Source: Pseudomonas eucalypticola
GTDB lineage: Bacteria > Pseudomonadota > Gammaproteobacteria > Pseudomonadales > Pseudomonadaceae
Assembly (NCBI RefSeq): GCF_013374995.1
Contig: NZ_CP056030.1
Coordinates: 2,512,501 to 2,576,500 of the forward strand
DNA length: 64,000 bases
Direction of reading: 5' to 3'
Shown here piece by piece: positions 13,348 through 23,000 of the stretch (positions are counted from its first letter, which is position 1; each line of letters begins with the position of its first letter). Under the pieces are notes generated by a model. That model made no database searches. It had not been told where the DNA came from and was given only the letters and a program-made list of their open reading frames with translations. The translations under genes and the position numbers were made by a program.

Positions 13348-14739
13348 ATGAGCACAGTGTTGGCCGAAAAACCAGGCAGCAGCGACGTCGCCGACAAGGA
13401 CTATCAGTTCGAGGACAACCCCATCCTGGCGCGCCAGAAACTGCAGGAGTCCAACGCGCGCAGCTACCCGCGGCGTATCCCCCTGGCGCTCAAGCGCGGC
13501 CGTGGCATTCACGTCGAAGACGTCGAGGGGCGTACCTTCATCGACTGCCTGGCCGGGGCCGGTACCCTGGCGCTGGGCCACAACCACCCGGTGGTGATCG
13601 ACGCCATCCGCCAGGTGCTGGACGACGAATTGCCCCTGCACACCCTGGACCTGAGCACCCCGGTCAAGGACCGTTTCGTCCAGGACCTGTTCGCGGTACT
13701 GCCGCCGGCATTCGCCAAGCAGGCGAAGATCCAGTTCACTGGCCCCACCGGCACCGACGCGGTAGAAGCCGCGCTGAAGCTGGTGCGCATCGCCACCGGA
13801 CGCAGCACGGTCATCGCCTTCCAGGGCGGCTACCACGGCATGAGTCAGGGCGCCTTGAGCCTGATGGGCAACCTCAAGGCCAAGACGCCCTTGGGCGCGC
13901 TGCTCAGCCAGGGCGTGCAATTCATGCCGTTCCCGTATGACTACCGCTGCCCGTTCGGCCTCGGTGGCCAGCAGGGCGTGGACGTCAACCTGCGCTACCT
14001 CGACAACCTGCTCAACGACCCGGAAAGCGGCGTGCAACCGCCCGCGGCGGTGATCGTGGAAGTGGTTCAGGGCGAGGGCGGGGTGATTCCAGCCGCTGAC
14101 GCCTGGCTGCGAGGCGTGCGTGAAATCACCGCCCGCGCCGGCGTGGCGATGATCGTCGACGAAATCCAGACCGGCTTCGGCCGTACCGGCAAACTCTTTG
14201 CCTTCGAACACGCCAGCATCGTCCCTGACGTGGTGGTGCTGTCCAAAGCCATCGGCGGCAGCCTGCCGTTGTCGGTGATGGTCTACCGTGACTGGCTCGA
14301 CACCTGGCAGCCGGGCGCACACGCCGGCACCTTCCGCGGCAACCAGATGGCCATGGCCGCCGGCTCCGCCGTCATCCGCTACATCGAGTCGGAAAACCTG
14401 GTGCAGCATGCTGCCGACATGGGCCAGCGCCTGCGCGAACACCTGCAGGGCCTGCAGCGCCACACCCCGCAACTGGGCGACGTGCGCGGCCGCGGGTTGA
14501 TGCTGGGTGTCGAGATCGTCGACCCCAACGGCAAGCCGGACGTGCTGGGGCACCCGCCCGTGGACCCGGCGCTGGCCAGCCGCATTCAGCGTGAATGCCT
14601 CAAACGCGGGGTGATCATCGAACTGGGCGGGCGCCATGGCAGCGTGGTGCGGTTCCTGCCACCGTTGATCATCACTGCGCAGCAGATCGATGAAGTGGCG
14701 AGGATTTTTGCTCGGGCTCTGGCAGCGGCGTTGGGGTGA
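13348..14739 (+). CDS. pvdH: L-2,4-diaminobutyrate:2-oxoglutarate aminotransferase PvdH
   Basis: This class III PLP-dependent aminotransferase (463 aa) converts aspartate 4-semialdehyde and glutamate to L-2,4-diaminobutyrate, the Dab activated by the third PvdL module. It shows the family marks: GPTGTDAVEAA from residue 132 (phosphate binding), DEIQTGFGRTG from Asp271 (PLP ring contact), and Lys300 in VVLSKAIGG as the Schiff-base lysine. Its length matches P. aeruginosa PvdH (about 469 aa). AGGAG at 13336-13340 sits 7 bp before ATG. I see no IS box in the 85-bp gap after pvdL, so it is probably expressed by read-through from pvdL. Confidence 0.95.
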   Translation: MSTVLAEKPGSSDVADKDYQFEDNPILARQKLQESNARSYPRRIPLALKRGRGIHVEDVEGRTFIDCLAGAGTLALGHNHPVVIDAIRQVLDDELPLHTLDLSTPVKDRFVQDLFAVLPPAFAKQAKIQFTGPTGTDAVEAALKLVRIATGRSTVIAFQGGYHGMSQGALSLMGNLKAKTPLGALLSQGVQFMPFPYDYRCPFGLGGQQGVDVNLRYLDNLLNDPESGVQPPAAVIVEVVQGEGGVIPAADAWLRGVREITARAGVAMIVDEIQTGFGRTGKLFAFEHASIVPDVVVLSKAIGGSLPLSVMVYRDWLDTWQPGAHAGTFRGNQMAMAAGSAVIRYIESENLVQHAADMGQRLREHLQGLQRHTPQLGDVRGRGLMLGVEIVDPNGKPDVLGHPPVDPALASRIQRECLKRGVIIELGGRHGSVVRFLPPLIITAQQIDEVARIFARALAAALG

Positions 14740-14779
14740 GCCACGACGCGAAGAACTTCACGTCGAACGGTGCAACCGC

Positions 14780-14803
14780 TAATTTCCATCAGCCCACAAA
14801 CGT
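14780..14803 (+). promoter_or_regulatory. PvdS-dependent IS box for the mbtH-pvdG pair
   Basis: TAATT at 14780-14784, exactly 16 bp, CGT at 14801-14803, ending 39 bp before the MbtH-like start codon. It has the same TAATT variant and spacing as the box before pvdL, which supports both calls. Confidence 0.8.
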
Positions 14804-14842
14804 CTTGATAACACACCCACCCTCCACTCAAGGAAAAACACC

Positions 14843-15073
14843 ATGACCTCCGTATTCGATCGCGAAGACATCCTGTTCCAGGTAGTGGTCAACCACGAAG
14901 AGCAATACTCCATCTGGCCTGACTACAAGGCCGTGCCCAACGGCTGGCGCACCGTTGGCAAGAGCGGTTTCAAGAAAGAGTGCCTGGCCTACATCGAAGA
15001 AGTGTGGACCGACATGCGCCCCCTGAGCCTGCGCAAGCACATGGAAGAGCAAGCCGCCCAAGCCACTCATTGA
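14843..15073 (+). CDS. MbtH-like NRPS accessory protein
   Basis: This small protein (76 aa) of the MbtH family binds adenylation domains and is often needed for their folding or activity. The family signature [10 protein letters not shown] is at residues 17-26, with the conserved tryptophans Trp25, Trp35 and Trp55 and the DMRP segment at 57-60. AAGGA at 14830-14834 lies 8 bp before ATG. It has its own IS box and sits 10 bp upstream of pvdG, so the two are probably cotranscribed. It is the only MbtH-like protein in the window and probably serves several of the 13 adenylating domains here. Confidence 0.95.
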   Translation: MTSVFDREDILFQVVVNHEEQYSIWPDYKAVPNGWRTVGKSGFKKECLAYIEEVWTDMRPLSLRKHMEEQAAQATH

Positions 15074-15083
15074 GGCCCTGACC

Positions 15084-15818
15084 ATGGCGAATGTGCAACT
15101 GTTCTGCCTGCCGTACTCGGGCGCCAGCGCCATGGTCTACAGCCGCTGGCGGCGCGCGGTGCCGGCCTGGCTGAGCGTGGTGCCGGTGGAGTTGCCTGGG
15201 CGTGGCGCGCGGCTGGGCGAGGCCTTGCAGACGGATATGCACGCCCTGGCCCGGCAACTGGCCAGGGAAGTGCTACCCAGGATCACTGGGCCCTACGCAG
15301 TGTTCGGGCACAGCCTGGGGGCGTTGCTGGCCTTCGAAATGGTCCATGCCCTGCGTGAAGGTGGCGCACCGCAACCGTTGGCATTGATTGCCTCGGGCAC
15401 GGCGGCGCCGACGCGGCGGGAAGATTACGAACGCGGTTTCGCCGACCCCAAGAGCGACGATGAGCTCAAAGCGCAATTGCGCGATTTGCAGGGCACGCCG
15501 CCTGAGGTCTTGGCCAATCAGGAACTCATGGAGTTGACCTTGCCTATCCTGCGGGCCGACTTCCTCATGTGTGGCCGCTATCAGTATCGGGCGCGCCCGC
15601 CCCTGACGTGCGCGTTGCATGTGCTGGGCGGCGCGGACGACCGGGCCAGCCAGGAGCAACTGGTCGCCTGGCAGCAGGAAGGCCAAGGCAGTTTTACCCT
15701 GGACATGCTGCCGGGTGGTCACTTCTTCATTCACGAGCACGAAGCCAAGGTACTGCGCCTGCTCAAGGCCAACCTCGACGAAAGCGTCCGTCACGACCGT
15801 GCGCCGCTCAGCGCCTGA
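15084..15818 (+). CDS. pvdG: Type II thioesterase PvdG
   Basis: This external thioesterase (244 aa) of the alpha/beta hydrolase fold typically removes wrong or stalled acyl groups from carrier domains. The N-terminal LFCLPYSGASA is typical of the family. GHSLG at residues 75-79 carries the nucleophile Ser77. The acid is Asp185 or Asp186 in GGADD, and His213 in PGGHFF completes the triad. GAGG at 15072-15075, overlapping the mbtH stop codon, serves as ribosome binding site for the ATG at 15084. Because the NRPS line ends without an integrated thioesterase, PvdG could also take part in product release, though that is not its known role. Confidence 0.93.
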   Translation: MANVQLFCLPYSGASAMVYSRWRRAVPAWLSVVPVELPGRGARLGEALQTDMHALARQLAREVLPRITGPYAVFGHSLGALLAFEMVHALREGGAPQPLALIASGTAAPTRREDYERGFADPKSDDELKAQLRDLQGTPPEVLANQELMELTLPILRADFLMCGRYQYRARPPLTCALHVLGGADDRASQEQLVAWQQEGQGSFTLDMLPGGHFFIHEHEAKVLRLLKANLDESVRHDRAPLSA

Positions 15819-15823
15819 GCGCA

Positions 15824-15903
15824 GCAGCGGACCCGGCCGCGTCGGCGGTGCATGCGGTGTGCCTGATGCTGCGCGGCGTGCATGACGCGGCCAGGTCCGC
15901 TGC
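15824..15903. terminator. 20-bp inverted repeat between convergent genes
   Basis: Arms at 15824-15843 and 15884-15903 are reverse complements with one mismatch, separated by 40 bp that may fold further. The element lies between the convergent ends of pvdG and the siderophore-interacting reductase. There is no T-run on either side, so it is not a classical intrinsic terminator. A bidirectional barrier or REP-like palindrome is possible. Confidence 0.45.
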
Positions 15904-15928
15904 CTGGCCGGTGGATTGCCATAAGGGC

Positions 15929-16885
15929 CTAGTCCAGCGCCCGGCCCAACCGCCAATACCCCATGAAGGTCAACGCCCGCTTGTCCAGCCCCAACTCGCC
16001 CACCCAGTGGCGACGAATTGCCATCACCGCGGCCGATTCGCCAGCGACCCAGGCATAGAACTGATTGCCCGCAGGTTTGGCCAGGTCCCAGAGAATCTGG
16101 GTGTCGATGTCCACGTCCTCAAGTGTCTGCTCACCCCCGCCCGGGCCCGCGCTGGCCGGCAGCGTGGCCAGTTGTTTCGCGGCTCGTTGCAGGCCTTCGC
16201 CATAGCTCAATCCCAAGGCGTCGCGGGGTAGCCAGGTCAGTTGGGCGCCCGGCGGCGCGCAAAGGTCCAACCGATCAGTGGCGTGGGGCACTTCGATGAA
16301 GGCCTGCACCTGCGGCGCGGGAGACGCCTGGGCCAATGCTTCGAGAATGCCGGCGATGGCCGGAAGCGCTGTTTCATCGCCAATCAGCAACACGTTGCGC
16401 AGTCCCTGAGGCGGTTTCCATTCGTAGCCGCCGGGGTCGCCCGGGGCATCGCCGGGCGCCACCATCTGCAAGCGGTCGCCTGGGTGGGCGTGGGCGGCCC
16501 AGCGTGAAGCCGGACCGTCGTCACCATGCAGCACAAACTCCACGTCCACTTCACTCATTTCGCTGCGCAGGGCGCGGAGGGTGTAGGTCCGCATCGGCGG
16601 TCGGACGGCGGGGTCGATGGCCCGCAAGGCCTGGTGCCAGTTGCCTTCAAGGGGTAGCTGCGCAGGCTGGCCGTCGGCGCCGGGAAACAGCAATTTGATT
16701 CGCTGGTCTGGCGCCAGGGTGCGCATGTGCGCCACCTGGGGGCCGGTGAACACCAGGCGCGTCAGGGAGGGCGTGACGACAACGCGCTGCTTCAGCTGCA
16801 CATCGAAAATCCGATAGCTGGCGCGTTTGGCGGGCACCGCTTGTTTCGCCAGGGTGCGCAGGTTGTTGGCCAGGGTGGTAAGCAT
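15929..16885 (-). CDS. Siderophore-interacting FAD-binding reductase (SIP family)
   Basis: This 318-aa protein belongs to the SIP/ViuB family, cytoplasmic flavoproteins that reduce ferric siderophores to release iron. The FAD-binding signature RTYTLR is at residues 99-104. A nucleotide-binding-like segment GDETALPAI is at 169-177, and the SIP C-terminal motifs WVAGE (279-283) and GYWRLG (309-314) are present. The frame stays open upstream to 17179, but that extension would cross its own promoter and overlap the next gene, so I chose ATG at 16885, which also suits the minus-strand IS box. Ferric pyoverdine is normally reduced in the periplasm, so a cytoplasmic SIP protein here is unexpected. 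It may handle another siderophore or serve a partly cytoplasmic route. Confidence 0.88.
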   Translation of the reverse strand: MLTTLANNLRTLAKQAVPAKRASYRIFDVQLKQRVVVTPSLTRLVFTGPQVAHMRTLAPDQRIKLLFPGADGQPAQLPLEGNWHQALRAIDPAVRPPMRTYTLRALRSEMSEVDVEFVLHGDDGPASRWAAHAHPGDRLQMVAPGDAPGDPGGYEWKPPQGLRNVLLIGDETALPAIAGILEALAQASPAPQVQAFIEVPHATDRLDLCAPPGAQLTWLPRDALGLSYGEGLQRAAKQLATLPASAGPGGGEQTLEDVDIDTQILWDLAKPAGNQFYAWVAGESAAVMAIRRHWVGELGLDKRALTFMGYWRLGRALD

Positions 16886-16923
16886 CGAGGGGCCGCCTTT
16901 CGAGTAGGGGTGTATCAACGTGT

Positions 16924-16947
16924 ACGAAAGTGGCGGGGTGATATTTA
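16924..16947 (-). promoter_or_regulatory. PvdS-dependent IS box for the SIP reductase
   Basis: On the minus strand the sequence reads TAAAT (16947-16943), 16 bp, CGT (16926-16924), an exact match to the IS box consensus. It lies 38 bp upstream of the chosen start of the SIP reductase and implies that PvdS transcribes this gene. Confidence 0.82.
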
Positions 16948-16972
16948 CCCAGAAGGGCGCCTGCCCACCGCC

Positions 16973-16996
16973 TAAATCAATTAGCGATTGTTTCGT
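16973..16996 (+). promoter_or_regulatory. PvdS-dependent IS box for the side-chain NRPS operon
   Basis: TAAAT at 16973-16977, 16 bp, CGT at 16994-16996, an exact consensus match ending 55 bp before the NRPS A start codon. With the minus-strand box at 16924-16947, 25 bp away, it forms a divergent PvdS promoter pair. It is the only IS box I found before the four NRPS genes and probably drives about 40 kb of mRNA. Confidence 0.88.
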
Positions 16997-17051
16997 CTTC
17001 TGGTGATGACTGGGCCCGTGGTCCCGCTTCCGATACCTAAGGACGCATCGA

Positions 17052-20000
17052 ATGAATGCCGAAGATTCGTTGAAACTTGCTCGCCGCTTTATCGAACTGC
17101 CCACGCCTAAGCGTCGTTTATTCCTGGCGGGCCTACAGGAAGAGGGCGTCGATTTTTCCTTGTTTCCGATCCCTGCCAACGTTGCGGCGCGCGAGCGTGA
17201 CGGGCTGTCCTACGCCCAGCAGCGCATGGCGTTCCTTTGGCAACTGGCCCCCCAGGGTGCGGCGTATAACCTGCCAATGGCGGTGCGGCTCAACGGGCCG
17301 CTGAACCGTCAGGCGCTGCAGCGTGCCTTCGACCAATTGGTGGTGCGCCATGAAAGCCTGCGCACGCGCCTGCAGGCGGACGGTGACTCACTGCGCCAGG
17401 AGATACAAGCGCCGGCGGCAGTGGTGATCACCCGGCACGACCTCAGCGAGTCGGCGCCGGACGAGCGCGAGGCGCGGGTCGCATCGCTGGCCGAGGCCGA
17501 GTCGCAGGCGCCCTTCGACTTGCTGCAAGGGCCTTTGTGGCGGGTGCAACTCGTGCACCTGGCGGCGGATGAGCATGTGCTGCTGCTCACCTTGCACCAT
17601 ATCGTCGCTGACGGCTGGTCGCTCAACGTGCTGATCAACGAGTTTGTGCACCTCTACGATGCCGCCTGCCACCAGGCAGAACCGGCGCTGCCGCCGCTGC
17701 CCATTCAGTACCGCGACTACGCCCTGTGGCAGCGCAGCTGGCTGGAGGCCGGTGAACAGACGCGCCAGCTGGCCTACTGGCAGGCCAAGCTGGGTGACGA
17801 TCACAGCCCGCTGGAATTGCCCCTCGACTATGCGCGACCTTCTATGCCCAGCCATCGCGGCGCCCGCCATGAATTGCACTTGCCCCAGGCGTTGGTCGAG
17901 CGCCTGGGCGCCCTGGCCAAGGCCCAGGGTGCGACCTTGTTCATGGTGCTGCTGGCCTCGTTCAAATTGCTGCTGCAACGCTACAGTGGCCAGCGCGCCA
18001 TTCGCGTGGGCGTGCCGGTTGCCAACCGTCATCGGGCGGAAGTGGAGGGCGTGATCGGCTGCTTCATCAACACCCAGGTGCTGCACACCGACATCGACCC
18101 GTTCATTGACGTGGCCGAGCTGCTGCGGCGCGTCAAGGACACCGCGCTGGGCGCCCAGGCCCATCAGGACTTGCCGTTCGAGCGCCTGGTGGAAGCGCTG
18201 GGCCTGGACCGCAGCAACGCTCACAGCCCGCTGTTCCAGGTGCTGTTCAACCACCAGGCGGCCATTGCCGACGCCGGGCAGATTCGCCTGGCCAACGGCC
18301 TGAGCCTTGAGAAAGTGCCCCTGCAAAAGCACAGTGCGCGGTTTGACCTGGCGCTCGATACCTATGAGAGCGCCGGCCGCCTGCATGCGGTGTTTACCTA
18401 CGCGCAAGACCTGTTCGCCCCACAGCGAGTGGCAACGATGAGCCAGCATTGGCTGGCCCTGTTGGAGGGCCTGGCGGCGGACGCCAGCGGTGTGATCGGT
18501 GAACTGGCACTGGCGGCCGATGGCCAGCTTGCGCAGTGGCCAGCGGTTGCCGAGCCGGACCAACACCTGTGCATCCATAGCCTGATCGAAACCGCGGCCA
18601 ACGCCTGGCCCGAGCGTGTCGCGGCCGTCAGCGGCGACGACTCGATCACCTATGCGGCGCTGCACTCACGTTCCGATGCGCTGGCCCAGGCACTGCTGGA
18701 CATCGGCGTACGCGTGGACGAACGGGTAGGGGTGGTGGCAGATCGCTCGATCAACATGCTGGTGGGCCTGCTGGCGGTGCTCAAGGCCGGCGCCGCCTAC
18801 CTGCCCCTGGAGCCGGACCAGCCGCCGGCCCGGCTGGCGTTCATGCTGGCAGACAGCGGGGTCAAGCGGGTACTGGGGCGCATCGACCAGGCGGGCCTGC
18901 CCCTGGATGTCTCCTGCGTGGACCTGGGCGGCGAGCATCGCGCCCTGCCATTGCGCCAGGTGCCAGTCAGCGCCGGCAACCTGGCCTACGTCATCTACAC
19001 CTCGGGAACCACCGGCACTCCCAAGGGCGTGGCGGTCAGTCATGGCGCGCTGGTGAACTATGTGCAGGGTGTCAGCCAGCGGCTGCCCATGGACCAACTC
19101 CAGCGCATGGCCATGGTCACCACCCCGGCGGCAGACCTGGGTCATACGGTGCTGTTCGGTGCCCTGTGCAGCGGCAAGACCCTGTACCTGATGGCCAAGG
19201 ATCAAGTACTCGATGCCGATGCATTTGCTGCCTACATGACCCGGCATGAAATCGACGCGCTGAAGATCGTGCCGTCGCATGTGCAGGCCATGCTGGCGGC
19301 CGGCGCCAGTGCCTTGCCGGCCCGTTGCCTGATCCTGGGTGGCGAAGCCTGCACCCAGGCGCTGTTGAGTCGTATCGCGGCGCTGGCCCCGGCGCTGTCC
19401 GTGATCAACCATTACGGCCCCACGGAAACCACCGTGGGCATCCTCACCCACGCACTGAGCCATCAGCCGCTGCTGGGACGCCCATTGGCGAACAGCCGTG
19501 CCTATGTGCTGGACGGTTGCCTGCATCCAGTACCCAGCGGCGCGCGGGGCGAGCTCTATATTGCCGGTGCGGGCCTGGCCCGGGGTTACCTGGGGCGTGC
19601 CGCGCTGACCGCCGAACGTTTCGTCCCCGACCCCAGCGGTGCGCCCGGTGCGCGCATGTACCGCAGCGGTGACTGGGTGCGGCATACCGCCGAAGGCGAA
19701 CTGCAGTTCGCCGGGCGCATGGATGGCCAGGTGAAAATCCGTGGCTACCGTGTGGAACTGGCCGAGATCGACCTCTGTCTGCGCCAGCAGCCCGGCATCG
19801 ATAACGTGGTGGTGCGGGTGGTGGGCAAGGAAAGCGAGGCGCAATTGGTTGCCTACCTCGTGCCCCAGGCCTGGCCGGCCGATGAAGCGGCCCGACAGGC
19901 CCTGATCGACAGCATCCGCGCCAGCCTCAAGCTGACGCTGCCAGACCCTCTCGTTCCGCACTACCTGCATCTGCTCGAGCGCCTGCCGGTCACCGCCAAT

Positions 20001-23000
20001 GGCAAGGTCGACCTCAAGGCGCTGCCCGAGCCCGTGGCTACGGTAGCCCAGTATCGCGCACCGCACACGTCCTTGCAGGTGCAGGTCGCGGCCATTTGGG
20101 CCGATGTGTTACAGGCCGGTCAAGTGGGCCTGGACGATAACTTCTTTGCCCTGGGTGGCCACTCGTTGCTGGCCACCCAGGTGGTGTCGCGCATCCGCCA
20201 GCAGCTGGAACTGGACGTCCCTCTGCGAGCCCTGTTCGATACCCGTGACCTGGAGGCCTTTACCCAGGTGATGGCAGGTCTTGAACACACCGACGGCGGT
20301 GATATCCAGCCCGTGGATCGCGGGCAGCCGCTGGCGGTGTCTCATGCGCAGTACCGGCAATGGATGTTCTGGAAACTCAACCCGCTCAGCACCGCCTACA
20401 ACACGCCATTGGCGGTGCGTCTCAAGGGTGAACTGGACCGCGGCGCACTGGCGGCAGCCTTCGACGAGCTGGTGGCGCGCCATGAGTCGCTGCGCACGGT
20501 GTTCGAGGAGCGCGACGGCGTGCCCCACCAACGCGTGCTACCCGCTCAGCCCCTGCCCATCGTCGAGCACCGCCTCGAGGCCCAGCCTGCGCAGGCACTG
20601 GCCCAACACCTGGAAGCACAGGTATCCGCCCCGTTCGACCTGGCCAACGGGCCGCTGATTCGCGTGCACATGTTTCGCCTTTCCGCCGACGAACATGTGC
20701 TGTCGATATTGCTGCACCACATCGTCTCCGACGGCTGGTCCATGAGCGTGATGGTGCGTGAGCTGGTGAGCGCCTATAACGCCGCCGCTGGCGGCCAACC
20801 GCTGCAACGCCCGGCGCTGGCCGTGCAGTACGCCGACTACGCCAGCTGGCAGCGCGAGCGCCTGGCCAGCGGCGAGCTGCAGGCCCAATTGGCCTACTGG
20901 CAGGCGACGCTGGAGGACGATTTCTCTGTATTGGAACTGCCCGCCGACCGCCTGCGTCCACCGGTGCAGAGCTACCGGGGCGGGCGCGTGGACGTGCATC
21001 TGCCCGCCGAGCTGACGGCCAGCCTGCGCCGCTTGGCTGTGCAGGGCAATGCCACGCTGTTCCACGTGTTTCTGGCTTCTTTCGCCTTGCTGCTGGCGCG
21101 CTACAGCGGCCGTGACACCTTGAACATCGGTGTGCCTGTTACCAACCGCAACCGCCTGGCGCTGGAAGGCCTGATCGGTTTCTTCGTCAACACCCTGGTT
21201 GCCCGCGTGGCCGTGGACCCGCTGCAGTCGTTCACGCAACTGCTGGCCAGCGTCAAGGAAATCACCCTGCAGGCGCAGGCCAACAAGGACATTCCGTTCG
21301 ATGTGCTGGTGGAGGCACTCAAGCCTGAGCGTGGGTTGGGGCATAACCCGCTGTTCCAGGTGATGTACAACCACCTCAGCGCCGTGGGCGAGCGGGTGTC
21401 GAACGACAGCCTGCAGGGGATGAGCGTGGAAGAGGTGGACCTGCCCGAGCACACCTCGCAGTTCGACCTCACCCTCAACACCCTGGAGCGCAGCGACGGC
21501 GTGATGGCCGTGATCAATTACGCCACTGACCTGTTCGATGCGCCACGCATGCAGCGCATGAGTGAGCATTGGTTGAACCTGTTGCAGGCCATCGTCGACC
21601 ACGCCGAACAGCCGGTGGCCGAGTTCCCCTTGATCAGCACCACCGAGCACCGGCAGATCGTGGTCGACTGGAACCGTACCGCGCAGCCTTACCCCGCCGA
21701 GCAGTGCGTGCATCAGCTGGTCGAAGCCCAGGCGGCCCGCACCCCGGATGCCGTGGCGCTGGTGCATGGCGAGCAAGAACTGACCTACCAGCAACTCAAT
21801 GGCCGTGCCAACCAACTGGCCCGTCAGCTGCGTGAACTGGGCGTCGGCCCCGACGTGTTGGTCGGCGTGGCGCTGGAGCGTGGCCTGGACCTGGTGGTGA
21901 GCCTGCTGGCCATTCTCAAGGCTGGTGGCGCCTACGTGCCGCTGGACCCGGCGTATCCGCAAGAACGCCTGGCCTACATGCTGCAGGACAGCCAGGCACG
22001 AGTGCTGCTGTCACACGCGTCGTTGCTAGAGCACCTGCCTCAAGACACCCCGGCCCAGCTCGTGCTGCTCGATACCCTGGAGCTGCAGGACTCTGCCAGC
22101 GACAACCTCACCCCCCTCAGCGCCCCGCAGAACCTGGCCGTCAGCATCTATACCTCCGGCTCCACCGGGCTACCCAAGGGCGTGCTGATCGAGCACCGCA
22201 ACATCGCTGCGCTGATCGGCTGGGCACACACGGTGTACAGCCAGGATGACCTGAAGGGCGTACTGGCCTGCACCTCGATCTGCTTCGACCTGTCGGTGTG
22301 GGAGCTGTTCGTGACCCTGTCGGCCGGCGGCTACGCGGTCATCGCGCAAAACGCCCTGGCGCTGCCACTGCTGGCAGCCAAGGACCGCGTGCACCTGATC
22401 AACACCGTGCCGTCGGCCATCAAGGCGCTGCATGACGCCGGGCAGATCCCGGCCAGCGTGCGCATCATCAACCTGGCGGGCGAACCGCTCAAGCAGGCGC
22501 TGGTGGACAACCTCTACGGCCTGGGCCATGTACAGCACGTCCATGACCTGTACGGCCCTTCGGAGGACACCACCTATTCCACCTGCACCCGCCGCGAGGC
22601 CGGTGGCCAGGCCAATATCGGCCGCCCCATCGCCAACAGCGCCGGCTACGTGCTGGACGGCACCGGCAACCCGTTGCCGGTGGGTGGGGCAGGGGAGTTC
22701 TGCCTGGCCGGTGCCGGTCTGGCGCGAGGCTACCTGGGCCGTGCGGCCTTGACTGCCGAGAAATTCCTGCCCAACCCGTTCGACACCAGCGCCCAGGGCG
22801 GTGGCCGCCTGTACCGCACCGGTGACCTGACGCGCTACCGCGCGGACGGGGTGATCGAGTACGTCGGGCGCATCGACCATCAGGTGAAGATTCGCGGCTT
22901 CCGCATCGAACTGGGGGAAATCGAGCTCACGCTGTTGGCTCACCCATCGGTGCGCGAGGCGGTAGTGGTCGACATCGAGGGCCCTGGCGGGCGGCAGTTG

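Noticed and set aside
16886..17179. Longer 416-aa form of the SIP reductase starting at 17179
   Set aside because: The extension would cross its own exact IS box and overlap NRPS A. The family N-terminus fits the ATG at 16885.
18590..20020. Missing aspartate in the first adenylation domain of NRPS A (AADLGH instead of FDxSVW)
   Set aside because: On gapped alignment the Asp is present one step over, and the pocket reads DLTKIGHVGK, a normal Asp-type code.
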